Assembly: GCA_045565015.1 (NCBI GenBank)
Contig: JBJLGD010000036.1
Location: 1-64,000 of the forward strand
Source of the DNA: GCA-2697345 sp045565015
GTDB lineage: Bacteria > Pseudomonadota > Alphaproteobacteria > Rhodobacterales > Rhodobacteraceae
Length of the DNA: 64,000 bases
Direction: 5' to 3'
In this document: piece after piece, positions 49,325 through 58,364 of the stretch
How positions within the stretch are numbered: position 1 is the first letter of the stretch
How the letters are laid out: the number at the start of each line of letters is the position of its first letter
Notes under the pieces: generated by a model
Told to the model about the DNA's origin: nothing
Database searches by the model: none
What the model saw: the letters and a program-made list of their open reading frames with translations, nothing else
Translations under genes and position numbers: made by a program

Positions 49325-51555
49325 CTATACTAAATGTGGTAAAATAACAACAACTTCTGTACCAGCGTTTAAGGGGTCGTTAATCGGATTAGATTTTAGT
49401 AATTCAATTGTACCTCCGTGCTGCTCTATAATGTTTTTGACGATAGATAGTCCGAGACCAGTGCCACCTTTACGTGTTGTTACATATGGCTCGAATAAAC
49501 TGATATGGTTCTCAGGTAATCCTATACCATTATCTTTTATAGAAATTCTAATAGTGTCATCTAACCTTTCAATCCTTAAAATGATTCTGCCTGAAAAGGA
49601 GCTGTCCTTAATCTCGTTAGCTTCAATAAACGTATCTATTGCTTCGCCAGCATTTTTTATTAAGTTTGTAAACACCTGCCCCATCATTGTGAGGTCAAAA
49701 AAGCCTAAGACAAGTTCTTTATTTCTTTTGAAATAAATTTCCTTATCTGGCATAGCACTTTGCTGCAACAAGACTATATCATTTACTAGTTCTAACAAAT
49801 CAATTTTACGTTTCTCTGGCTCCGGCATTCGCGCAAACTTAGAGAAATCATCTACGATACGTTGTATATCATTTGTTTGCCTAATTATCATATCAGTATA
49901 TGGCTTTAACGTATTATCATTTTCAGGTACCAAAGGGCGCAGTTTTTTATATAAACGCTCAGCTGATAACTTTATCGGAGTAAGCGGATTTTTAATTTCG
50001 TGCGCAATCCGACGAGCAACATCTCCCCATGCCGCCATTTTTTGTGCACTAACAAGTTCACTTACATCGTCAAATACTACAACAAATCCGTCAATTGAGC
50101 CCAATTGATTAACTCTAGCTCGGATTCTGACCAGTAATATCTCTAATTTTCCACGACGGATAACCTTTACTTCACTATAAACTTCACTTTTAATTGAAGT
50201 GTTAATTTTTTTGAGAAAATCTGCAAACTCTGGGACTAAGGTCTCTAGGTCTAAACCCAAAGCTTCTTCCTCAGTCATATCCAACAGCGATATTGCGGAT
50301 TTATTAATAAAAGTTATTTTTCCATTTGGCAGAATACCAATAACACCAGTAGAAACGGAGGATAAAACAGAGTCAAATAAAATTTTTCGTTGCTCTATTT
50401 GGTCTGTTTTTCCTAATAATTCCCCTCTTTGTATTTCAAGCTTCGATGTCATTTGATTAAAAGACCGTGCTAGGACTGAGAGCTCATCGTTTCCTTTGGT
50501 TTCTAAAACCCTAATACTTAAATCGCCTAAACCTATTTTTTTTGATGCATCTGCTAAATTGCCAATTTGTTTGGAAAGTCTCTCTGCAAACCAAAACCCT
50601 GCCCAAGTTGCCGCTAAAATCAATATTAAAGCAAAACCCAAATACAAAATACCAAATTCAAACAATAGTTTACCTCTATCATTTTCTAACTGCCTGTAGA
50701 ATTGAACCGTAGTTTTTGTATCGTCTAAAAGTTGAAGAAAATTTCCATCAACATTTCTGCTCACATATAAGTACCGATTGGGAAACTTTTTTAGGTTTAC
50801 CAGTACTCTTAGTTCGTTGTTTTTCCAGTCCTCAATTAAAACCGTTTCGCCTGCTGCAGCTAATTTAAGCTGATGAGTTGTTAAATCATCAAGTCAAAAA
50901 GATAACTTCTCTCGCCTCTAGCTCGAATTTCTCCAGAACCATCAATAATAAATGCCTCTTTTAAACCACGTTGTATTTTCTCTTGGTCTCTCGATAGAAT
51001 TGCACGCAAATCAGAGTCTCCCAGTAATCTGTTGGATTGTTTTGCATCGTTAATATAGCCAGTAAGGATCTTTACGTCTGCAATAAGGCTATTTTCTTTC
51101 TCTAAATGATATGCCTCTGCAGCGGAGAGAGAACTCCCAAGCGCTAGCCGAACTTTTTCAGAGAACCAACCTTCCAAACCGAAATTAAGCGTTATAATGG
51201 CGAAAATCGCAACCAATACGGCGGGGATTAAAGCAATTATTGAAAAAATTCCTGCTAATCTTAAATGTAGTTGCGCACCACTGGCTGTTTGTCTTCGTTG
51301 AGACATTAGCCTTAAAATTCGCCTCACAATGGCTGTAGCTATAATTAAGATATAGGAAACATCTAGTAAAATTAATAGTCTCAGTCCTTCTGAAGAGGGG
51401 TTAAAATTTAAAGGTCCCATTCCCAGATATGTTAAAACTGCTAGTATAGGTCCGAGCGAGACTAAAAAAAATACAAACATATTTCGTAATTTTCGATTAA
51501 CAAAAGTTCTTCGAAAAAAAGTTTCATTCGATCTGTTAGAAAAACTATGTTCCAT
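49325..51555 (-). pseudogene. ntrY: Sensor histidine kinase NtrY, one frameshift
   Basis: NtrY senses nitrogen or redox state and phosphorylates NtrX. The first part has membrane helices (FVFFLVSLGPILAVLTYLG and others) and the periplasmic region ending GEIRARGERSYLFDL. After a frame change near 50890-50895, where one base seems missing, the sequence continues THQLKLAAAGETVLIEDW. Then come a further membrane helix, HAMP (ASKKIGLGDLSIRV), PAS, the phosphoacceptor RRIAHEIKNPLTPIKLSAERL, and the ATPase motifs NLIKNAGEAID and GGTGLGLSIVKNI. Restored length is about 743, normal for NtrY. Confidence 0.9.
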
Positions 51556-51607
51556 TTATCTTTTTCAAAACAACTTATAGTTACAAAAGCACTCTTGAGT
51601 GAGACTC

Positions 51608-52981
51608 TTAACCAATAATTTGACCTTTTGTTATATTTATTTTTTGTTCAAATATTTTTTTTCTTAAAGTATTCCTGTTAATTCCAAGCATTTTTGCACA
51701 TCTGGCTTGGTTTCCAGACGCAAATTTAAGGGATAGCTCTAAAAGTGGGCCTTCAATTTCTTTAATAACTCGATCATATAAATTAGCTTGAGGCATAACT
51801 GAACCATGAAGATCAAAGTAACGGATAAGATACGAGCTGAACATTTTGTTTAAATTTTTTTCCTCTAATCTTGTATTGTCTATTCCAATGTTTGGCTGAC
51901 TTGACAAAGCCAGCGCTACATCTCTTTCAGATATTGTATTATTCTCACAAGTATACATTAAACCTTTTATAAAATTTTTAAACTGTCTTGTATTTCCAGG
52001 CCAAGTATAACCCCTAAGTTTATCGATAACAGATTTGGATAAAACTACTTTAGAAGTGCTAGTATCAGAATCTAATGAGATGAAATATCGTGCTAGTAAT
52101 TCTATGTCTTCTGTTATTTCTCGCAAAGGTGGAACAAGAATAGAAATTCCGTTGAGCCTGTAAAACAAATCTTTTCTAAAAATATCTTTTTGCATTAAAT
52201 CTTCTAAATTACGTTGAGAAGTACTTAAAATTTTTGGCTTTCCCCCTTTAAATTCATCTAAAGCTTGAACTATCAGGGACTGAGCATCTTGCGAAAGGTC
52301 AGCCACTTCATCCAGTAGGACCGTTCCGATATTGTCATCATGGAAAAAAGATGAAATATTTTCTATCTTATTCAATTCTTTAGCATGTATGGTTTTAAAT
52401 GAATGGTTTTTCAAGTCAGAGAAATTATGAATCATGTTAGCAATTAGACTTTTACCCACACCACTTTCACCTAAAATTAATATTGGTAGTTCAATGTTAA
52501 TTACTTTGGCGATCTTTTTATAAAGCGATTGCATTTTTATAGATTGCCCAACTAATGGGATATCTAACTCCATTTCTGGAACATCTTGAACTTCTAAATC
52601 ATTAATATCATTTTTCAAAATATTAGAAACTATTTTTAAAATATCAGGTAAATTGAAAGGCTTTGGGAAATAGTCATACGCCTTGGATCTAGAAGCCTCG
52701 ACAGCTATTTTCACATTACTTTGAGCAGAAATAATAATCACAGGTAAATTTGGCCTTATCGAATAAATAGTTTCAAGAGCTTCCAAACCGTTACCATCAG
52801 GCATAAATATATCTGAAATTACTACGTCTCCCTTACCTTCTCCAACCCACCGTATTAAAGTGGTCAAAGAGGCAGTTGCATGAACCTTACAACCAGCTCT
52901 AGTGAAAGCTTGCACTAAAACTGTACGTATTGTTTTATCGTCATCAGCAATTAAAATAGTACCTTCCATCTTATTTATCAT
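51608..52981 (-). CDS. ntrC: Nitrogen regulation response regulator NtrC, lacking the GAFTGA motif
   Basis: The receiver domain shows IADDDKTIR, the acceptor Asp57 and FPKPF. The AAA+ domain has Walker A GESGVGKS (171-178) and Walker B TVLLDEVADLS (220-230). The C terminus has the Fis-type helix GNQARCAKMLGINRNTLRKKI. The stretch between Walker A and B where GAFTGA should sit (about 201-218) instead reads KELNKIENISSFFHDDNIG, so the sigma-54 contact loop is gone and the region is shortened. Rhodobacter capsulatus NtrC has a similar loss and acts with the sigma-70 enzyme. Its ATG overlaps the ntrB stop. Confidence 0.93.
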   Translation of the reverse strand: MINKMEGTILIADDDKTIRTVLVQAFTRAGCKVHATASLTTLIRWVGEGKGDVVISDIFMPDGNGLEALETIYSIRPNLPVIIISAQSNVKIAVEASRSKAYDYFPKPFNLPDILKIVSNILKNDINDLEVQDVPEMELDIPLVGQSIKMQSLYKKIAKVINIELPILILGESGVGKSLIANMIHNFSDLKNHSFKTIHAKELNKIENISSFFHDDNIGTVLLDEVADLSQDAQSLIVQALDEFKGGKPKILSTSQRNLEDLMQKDIFRKDLFYRLNGISILVPPLREITEDIELLARYFISLDSDTSTSKVVLSKSVIDKLRGYTWPGNTRQFKNFIKGLMYTCENNTISERDVALALSSQPNIGIDNTRLEEKNLNKMFSSYLIRYFDLHGSVMPQANLYDRVIKEIEGPLLELSLKFASGNQARCAKMLGINRNTLRKKIFEQKINITKGQIIG

Positions 52982-54044
52982 CCCTCTGTGTAATGGGTAG
53001 AGATATTCTAATAACCGTATCTCCAGGGTTCGACTTTATACTTATCCAACCATTGTGCTCTCTTATTATTCGTGAAACTAGCGCTAGTCCTAAACCACTT
53101 CCATTAGTTTTACTCGAAACAAACGGCTGAAAAGCTTTAGCCAATATTTTTTTTGAAAACCCTTTACCATTATCACGTATTTCAATATTTAATGGTGTCG
53201 GTATACTTTCTCCTGTTTTGTTTTTTATATTCATCAAATTTTCATAAAAAGTGCGTACTTCGATAATAACTGAACCATTTTCTGACGCTTCAACGGAATT
53301 TTTAAATATATTCAAAAAAGTTTGTAATAAAAGGTCAAAATCTCCAAGAACATTAGGAAGCGATGGATCATATTTTTCTTTTATAACTACGTTAGACGCA
53401 AAACCATAAGTTGCGATTTTTCTAGCTCTATCTAAAATTAAATGTATATTTTCCGGCTTTTTAGATATTGGTTTAAATTTTCCAAATTGCCCCACATGAC
53501 TTAAGGTTTCTTCTATTCTTCTGGACTCTTCAACTATCAAGTCTATCAGTTTATTATCTTTTTTAGATAAATTCATACTTAGTAATTGAGCAGCACCAAT
53601 AATTCCTGCAAGTGGATTCTTTATTTCATGGGAAAGCATTTCCACAAGACCAATCGTTGGATGACTTGCCTCCAAGCTGTCAAACACTTTTTCAGTAAGA
53701 TCGTCAATTTCTCTTACATCCAATCCAACTAAAATAAAATCTGTAGTATCAGTCAATATCGATAACTGAAGATTACACTGTATATTCGAACGCCCTACAA
53801 TTTCGATGTTAATATTACTTATGTAAGCGTTTGTTTGTGAGTCCCTAACTGCTAGTAAAGACTCTGTTAAAAGGTTATTCATTCCCAACCTACTACTAAA
53901 GTGAGACCCTTTAATATTTCGATTTGATACATTGAATAATGACTCAGCAGCAGGGTTAATCGCAAAAATAAAATCTTTTTCATCAATTAAAATTAGAGGA
54001 TTAGGGATAGTTGACCAAATTTTATCTAGAAACATCTCAAACAT
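52971..54044 (-). CDS. ntrB: Nitrogen regulation sensor histidine kinase NtrB (GlnL)
   Basis: NtrB phosphorylates NtrC when nitrogen is low, under PII control. There are no membrane segments. A PAS domain (PNPLILIDEKDFIFAINPAAESLFN) is followed by the phosphoacceptor His139 in EMLSHEIKNPLAGI, then the N box FLNIFKNSVEAS, the G1 box EIRDNGKGF and G2 box GSGLGLALVSRII. The length of 357 is standard. The ATG overlaps the dusB stop by eight bases, the usual dusB-ntrB coupling. Confidence 0.95.
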   Translation of the reverse strand: MFEMFLDKIWSTIPNPLILIDEKDFIFAINPAAESLFNVSNRNIKGSHFSSRLGMNNLLTESLLAVRDSQTNAYISNINIEIVGRSNIQCNLQLSILTDTTDFILVGLDVREIDDLTEKVFDSLEASHPTIGLVEMLSHEIKNPLAGIIGAAQLLSMNLSKKDNKLIDLIVEESRRIEETLSHVGQFGKFKPISKKPENIHLILDRARKIATYGFASNVVIKEKYDPSLPNVLGDFDLLLQTFLNIFKNSVEASENGSVIIEVRTFYENLMNIKNKTGESIPTPLNIEIRDNGKGFSKKILAKAFQPFVSSKTNGSGLGLALVSRIIREHNGWISIKSNPGDTVIRISLPITQRDDK

Positions 54045-55059
54045 TTAAATCTATGTATTTAAAGTTACTAAGCTTTAGTATCATTGACTTAATATGACTA
54101 TTACATGCGGTAGTTAATATTTCATGCTTAAAATTAGCCGAAATATCAAAATTTTTCATATACCAATTTAAATGTTTTCTAGCCAATCTCATACCAAGAT
54201 CTTTACCATAAAATAACAATATACTTTCGTAATGTTCTAAAATTAAATTAATTTTTTCAACTATGGACATATTATAATTAATGTTTTGATTTGAAACAGA
54301 ACTAAAAATATTACGTAATATCCATGGCTTTCCACGCGCACCTCTACCTACCATAAATCCATTCGCTTTAGAATTTAAAAGAGCTGCTCTCGCAGAATTA
54401 GAACAGATTATATCACCATTTATCACGACAGGGATTTTAGTTGCCTCAGATATATCTGAAACCTCCGACCATTCCGCCCTATAATTAAAAAATTGACACC
54501 TTGTTCTCGCATGTATTGTAATTAACTTTATGCCACCTTCTTCAGCTATTTTAGCTAGGAGAGAAGCATTCTTACTAAGTTGATCCCAACCGAGCCGCAT
54601 TTTCAGCGTTACCGGAACATCAACACTTTCAACCACGCTATCAATAATCGTTTTTACTAAATCTGGATTTTTCATTAAGGCTGCTCCAGCTTCTCCCCTG
54701 TTAACTCTCTTTGAAGGACACCCCATATTGATATCCACAGCGCGAGAACCGATAGAGACTACATACTTAGCAGATTCAGAAAGCCAATATGGATCACATC
54801 CGGCCAGTTGCACAATTGAGTTTTTAGGATCACTTACAAGTTTCAATTTTTTTGACCAGCTCGGCAAATCAGACATAACTGCCTTACTTGCAATCATCTC
54901 ACTTACGATATTACCTACCCCAAGGCTTGATACTAGTTCACGAAAAGGTAAGTCAGAGATACCAGCCATAGGCGCTAAATACACCAGCGGTGAATTATTT
55001 TGTGCTTTTTTATTAGGCAAACGTTTAATCCTTAACCTATTAATTCTCATATAATTCAA
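54037..55059 (-). CDS. dusB: tRNA-dihydrouridine synthase (DusB/NifR3)
   Basis: The flavin enzyme reduces uridines in tRNA D-loops. LAPMAGISDLPFREL (about 30-44), the conserved Cys in DINMGCPSKRV, TLKMRLGWD, ITIHARTRCQFF and VMINGDI-type VVINGDIICS, then GFMVGRGARGKPW are all present. The length of 340 is normal. It is the first gene of the leftward dusB-ntrBC-ntrYX operon. Alphaproteobacterial dusB before ntrB was long called nifR3. Confidence 0.95.
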   Translation of the reverse strand: MNYMRINRLRIKRLPNKKAQNNSPLVYLAPMAGISDLPFRELVSSLGVGNIVSEMIASKAVMSDLPSWSKKLKLVSDPKNSIVQLAGCDPYWLSESAKYVVSIGSRAVDINMGCPSKRVNRGEAGAALMKNPDLVKTIIDSVVESVDVPVTLKMRLGWDQLSKNASLLAKIAEEGGIKLITIHARTRCQFFNYRAEWSEVSDISEATKIPVVINGDIICSNSARAALLNSKANGFMVGRGARGKPWILRNIFSSVSNQNINYNMSIVEKINLILEHYESILLFYGKDLGMRLARKHLNWYMKNFDISANFKHEILTTACNSHIKSMILKLSNFKYIDLNV

Positions 55060-55148
55060 TTATAATTTATGCAACAGAAATAAAACATAACCTTATTTTC
55101 TGAATACGGTTCTAATTGTATCCATTTACCAACTTGATATAATAAGTC

Positions 55149-55820
55149 ATGGAAAACGATAAAAAAATAGCAGTTGTTATAGTGGCTGGAGGTACTGGTG
55201 ATAGAGTTGGTGGTAAGGTAAACAAGCAATGGAAAATAATTTCGGGGAAACCTGTATTAGACTGGACAATTTCTAAATTTAAAAATCACTCCAGAATAAG
55301 TCAAATAATATTAGTGTTAAAAAATGCTGATCAATTCAAAGATTATAAGAAAACTTTGGAAATCCTTAAGATAGTTCCTTCAGGAACTACACGAACTAAA
55401 TCTGTGTTAAATGGTTTACTGGCAGTTTCCAAGGATACTTCATATGTATTGATCCATGATGCCGCTAGGCCTTGTGTAAGCAAAACACTTATTTCAAGGG
55501 TTATAAGTGAGTTAGAGTTTTCTGATGCCGTGATACCTGTAATGGAAATAACCGACTCCCTATGGAGAATAACTTCTGAAAAAGAAAACTTTAAAGAACC
55601 TTGCATACGCGAAAACTTTAGAACCACCCAGACACCTCAAGGTTTTAATTACAAAAAAATTCTTGATGCTCACAAAAAAAATGAAACTTCCACAACGGAT
55701 GATACAGCACTAGCTATTAAATCAAATATGAGTATTACTACGGTTGAGGGGGATTTAAAGAATATTAAAATTACCTTTCAATCGGATTTTGAGTTAGCTA
55801 AAATGTTTTTGGAGAATTAA
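55149..55820 (+). CDS. ispD: 2-C-methyl-D-erythritol 4-phosphate cytidylyltransferase
   Basis: IspD activates MEP with CTP in the non-mevalonate isoprenoid pathway. The nucleotide-binding start VIVAGGTGDRVGGKVNKQW (10-28), GGTTRTKSV-like SGTTRTKSV, VLIHDAARPCVS, and the end TTDDTALA are present. In many alphaproteobacteria ispD and ispF are fused; here they are separate but the ispF start follows immediately. Divergent from dusB. Confidence 0.95.
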   Translation: MENDKKIAVVIVAGGTGDRVGGKVNKQWKIISGKPVLDWTISKFKNHSRISQIILVLKNADQFKDYKKTLEILKIVPSGTTRTKSVLNGLLAVSKDTSYVLIHDAARPCVSKTLISRVISELEFSDAVIPVMEITDSLWRITSEKENFKEPCIRENFRTTQTPQGFNYKKILDAHKKNETSTTDDTALAIKSNMSITTVEGDLKNIKITFQSDFELAKMFLEN

Positions 55821-56303
55821 TTGGATTTTCGATTTGGACATGGGTTTGATGTACATCGGTTTATAGCTGGAGATTTTATTGTTTTATGTGGCTTAAAAAT
55901 AGCCTTCCCAAAGAGTTTATTAGGGCATTCTGATGCAGATGTGGGGCTACATAGTATAACCGACGCCCTATATGGCGCTGTTGGGTGTGGTGATATAGGT
56001 CTTCATTTCCCATCAAGTGATAAAAGTTGGCAAAATGCTGATAGTAGAATTTTTATAAAACACGCCCAAAAGATCGTTCAAGAAAAAGGGTACGAAGTTT
56101 CAAATATCGATGTTACATTTATTTGCGAAGCTCCAAAGATTAACCAGTACAGAGACGAGATGGAGAAAAAACTTTCTGAAATATTAAAAATTGAACTAAA
56201 TCGGATAAATATAAAAGCTACTACAAGTGAGGGTTTAGGGTTCACCGGCAGAAAAGAGGGGATCGCGTGTCTTACCACTTTAGGTTTAATATCAAAGTGT
56301 TAG
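55821..56303 (+). CDS. ispF: 2-C-methyl-D-erythritol 2,4-cyclodiphosphate synthase
   Basis: IspF cyclises CDP-ME 2-phosphate. The signatures are RFGHGFDVHRF (metal Asp and His), GHSDADVGLHSITDALYGAVGCGDIG, LHFPSSD, and ATTSEGLGFTGRKEGIA. The start is a TTG just after the ispD stop, with GGAG seven bases upstream. Length of 160 is normal. The unfused IspD-IspF pair forms one transcript with pgpA and cinA. Confidence 0.95.
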   Translation: MDFRFGHGFDVHRFIAGDFIVLCGLKIAFPKSLLGHSDADVGLHSITDALYGAVGCGDIGLHFPSSDKSWQNADSRIFIKHAQKIVQEKGYEVSNIDVTFICEAPKINQYRDEMEKKLSEILKIELNRINIKATTSEGLGFTGRKEGIACLTTLGLISKC

Positions 56304-56779
56304 AATCCTTTATAACTGTGTTTTTCATTGGCTACATAAAAGTTGCTCCTGGTACCTTTGGATCACTGATTGGCGTCATATTAACGATAGCGATATGTTT
56401 AAATGCTGGTCCTTACTTGTTTTTTGTAATCATATTGGTTTTAGCTTTACTAGGAACAATCGCAATACATCACTCAACAAAGAAAATTAAAAACAAAGAT
56501 CGTAAGGAAATAGTCATTGATGAAGTAGTTGGACAATTAATTAGCTTGCTTCCAATATCTTTAATGGCTTACACACACGATTTAGACCTATATGATTTAT
56601 GGCCATTTATTTTTTTTGGTTTTTTAAGCTTTCGTTTTTTTGATATCTTTAAGTTTGGTCCCGTAAAGCAGGCTGATAATCGTAATGATGCGATAGGCGT
56701 TATGCTTGATGATGTGTACGCCGGAGTTGTTTCAGCTCTTTTATTAATGGCTTTGATGGTGATCATTTATGGATATTAG
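56267..56779 (+). CDS. pgpA: Phosphatidylglycerophosphatase A
   Basis: PgpA dephosphorylates phosphatidylglycerol phosphate at the inner membrane. The 170-residue product has GYIKVAPGTFGSL near the N terminus, DEVVGQLISLLP, FRFFDIFKFGPVKQAD and GVMLDDVYAGVVSALLL, the typical order, plus four hydrophobic helices. The GTG start at 56267 lies inside ispF and has AGAGGGG six bases upstream, which supports it over later starts. It overlaps cinA by 11 bases. Confidence 0.9.
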   Translation: MSYHFRFNIKVLESFITVFFIGYIKVAPGTFGSLIGVILTIAICLNAGPYLFFVIILVLALLGTIAIHHSTKKIKNKDRKEIVIDEVVGQLISLLPISLMAYTHDLDLYDLWPFIFFGFLSFRFFDIFKFGPVKQADNRNDAIGVMLDDVYAGVVSALLLMALMVIIYGY

Positions 56780-57245
56780 TCCGAAGCAAATAATTAATTT
56801 AGCGTTAAAAAAACAGTTTAGAATATCTATAGCCGAAAGCTGCACAGGTGGTCTATTAACTGCCTCCCTAACGGAAATACCAGGTTCCTCAGAGGTTATT
56901 GATAGAGGTTACGTAACCTATTCTAATCAATCTAAATTAGATTTATTAAACGTCAAAAAAAGTACTTTATATCAACACGGGGCCGTTTCAGCTGAAACGG
57001 CTAAAGAAATGGCTCTCGGAGCGCTTGAAAAGTCTGACTCTCAGCTGAGTATTTCAATTACTGGTGTTGCTGGACCAAGTCACTCTGAACAAAAGGAAGT
57101 TGGATTAGTATATTTTGGTTGGGCAGGTATCCATGTCCTAACCGATTCTGAGCATGTGAATTTTGGGAACTTAGGCCGAGAAATTATTAGACTTAAGTCA
57201 GTTGAATACGCTATACACATTTTATATCGAATTTTAAAAATTTAA
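56769..57245 (+). CDS. Nicotinamide-nucleotide amidohydrolase (CinA C-terminal domain, PncC type)
   Basis: A stand-alone CinA C-terminal domain of 158 residues. It shows ISIAESCTGGLLTASLTEIPGSSEV (catalytic Ser/Cys region), GYVTYSNQSKLDLL, GAVSAETAKEMA and ITGVAGP. The family deamidates nicotinamide mononucleotide. The N-terminal competence-type domain of full CinA is absent. The ATG overlaps the pgpA end, so it is the last gene of the ispD-ispF-pgpA-cinA run. Confidence 0.9.
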   Translation: MDISPKQIINLALKKQFRISIAESCTGGLLTASLTEIPGSSEVIDRGYVTYSNQSKLDLLNVKKSTLYQHGAVSAETAKEMALGALEKSDSQLSISITGVAGPSHSEQKEVGLVYFGWAGIHVLTDSEHVNFGNLGREIIRLKSVEYAIHILYRILKI

Positions 57246-57345
57246 TATTTAATTTTTTGACTTAATAAAGTTATGTTCCAGATAAGAAATGTTTGTTTTA
57301 TTTTAAAGTAGTTGATACAATATTATCCTTGGGAAAAAAATAAAC

Positions 57346-58143
57346 ATGAGACACTCAACATCAATAATTCCACAATTTTTTGTAACTGCTTCTCAAGAGT
57401 GTCCATATTTAGAGCACCAAAACGAACGAAAGCTTTTCACTCCAATTATTAAAAAAAATGGTGATTTGATAAATAACACATTGAGCAAACAGGGCTTTAG
57501 AAGATCACAAAATGTTTTGTATAGGCCTGCTTGTACAGACTGCGTTGCGTGTTTATCTGCGAGAATTTCAACAAAAAAGTTTATAATTTCACGTAGTCAA
57601 AAACGATTACTGAAATCCAATAAATATATTTTTAGAGAATACAGTCAACCCAAAGCTAATATGGAACAATTTAATCTTTTTACGAAATATATCGACACTA
57701 GACATAAGGAAGGAGGCATGTCCGGCATGGACTACTCGGAGTATAAATCAATGGTTGAAGAGACTTACGTAAATACTCGTCTGATGCATTACAGAAATAA
57801 AGAGGGAGAACTTTTGGGAATCTGCTTAACAGATATATTGGATGACGGCTTATCCATGGTATATTCATTCTATAACCCCTGTACAAAGTATAAAAGTTTA
57901 GGAACATACATGATACTAGACCACATAAAATTTGCTCAAGAAACTAAACAAGATTATGTTTATTTAGGTTACTGGGTAAAAGGATCTTTAAAAATGAATT
58001 ATAAAGCATCTTTTTCCGGAACAGAAGTATTTGCTAAAAAAAATTGGGTCCCATTAAAAACGTTTAGTAATAAAGTTGGAGAACAGAATATTTCGACTGT
58101 AGACCCTGTGTCAAAACAAATTTCACAAATTAAGTTTGAATAA
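57346..58143 (+). CDS. bpt: Aspartate/glutamate leucyl- (arginyl-) tRNA-protein transferase
   Basis: The enzyme adds Leu (Bpt) or Arg (Ate) to N-terminal Asp/Glu and marks proteins for degradation by ClpAP. The 265 residues show CPYLEHQNERKLFTPI, GFRRSQNVLYRPACTDCVACLSARI, the Cys cluster near residues 61-69, SMVYSFYNP, and GYWVKGSLKMNYK. The length fits the bacterial Bpt form. A terminator-like hairpin follows at 58227. The ATG at 57346 has a weak upstream purine stretch. Confidence 0.93.
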   Translation: MRHSTSIIPQFFVTASQECPYLEHQNERKLFTPIIKKNGDLINNTLSKQGFRRSQNVLYRPACTDCVACLSARISTKKFIISRSQKRLLKSNKYIFREYSQPKANMEQFNLFTKYIDTRHKEGGMSGMDYSEYKSMVEETYVNTRLMHYRNKEGELLGICLTDILDDGLSMVYSFYNPCTKYKSLGTYMILDHIKFAQETKQDYVYLGYWVKGSLKMNYKASFSGTEVFAKKNWVPLKTFSNKVGEQNISTVDPVSKQISQIKFE

Positions 58144-58226
58144 TTGATATTTATTACCAAGTCTTATTAAAAATACTATTTTAATATTTTTCATAGTTAC
58201 TTTTATATTTTGTAAAGAAAAAGGAC

Positions 58227-58264
58227 AAATAATGAAATAAAAGTTCATTATTTATGATTTTTTT
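58227..58264 (+). terminator. Terminator-like hairpin between bpt and ilvB
   Basis: AAATAATGAA and TTCATTATTT form a perfect 10-bp stem (58227-58236, 58244-58253) with a 7-base loop, followed by a run of seven T at 58258-58264. The stem is AT-rich and so weak. It probably ends bpt transcription; a role as an attenuator in the 221-bp leader of ilvB cannot be excluded. Confidence 0.5.
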
Positions 58265-58364
58265 AACATTATATTAAAATTCTATATTGACGGTAGGTAG
58301 TTGGAACTTTAATAACTTTCATAAAAATACTAACTTATAAATCTTATTTTCAGTGGAGAATAAT

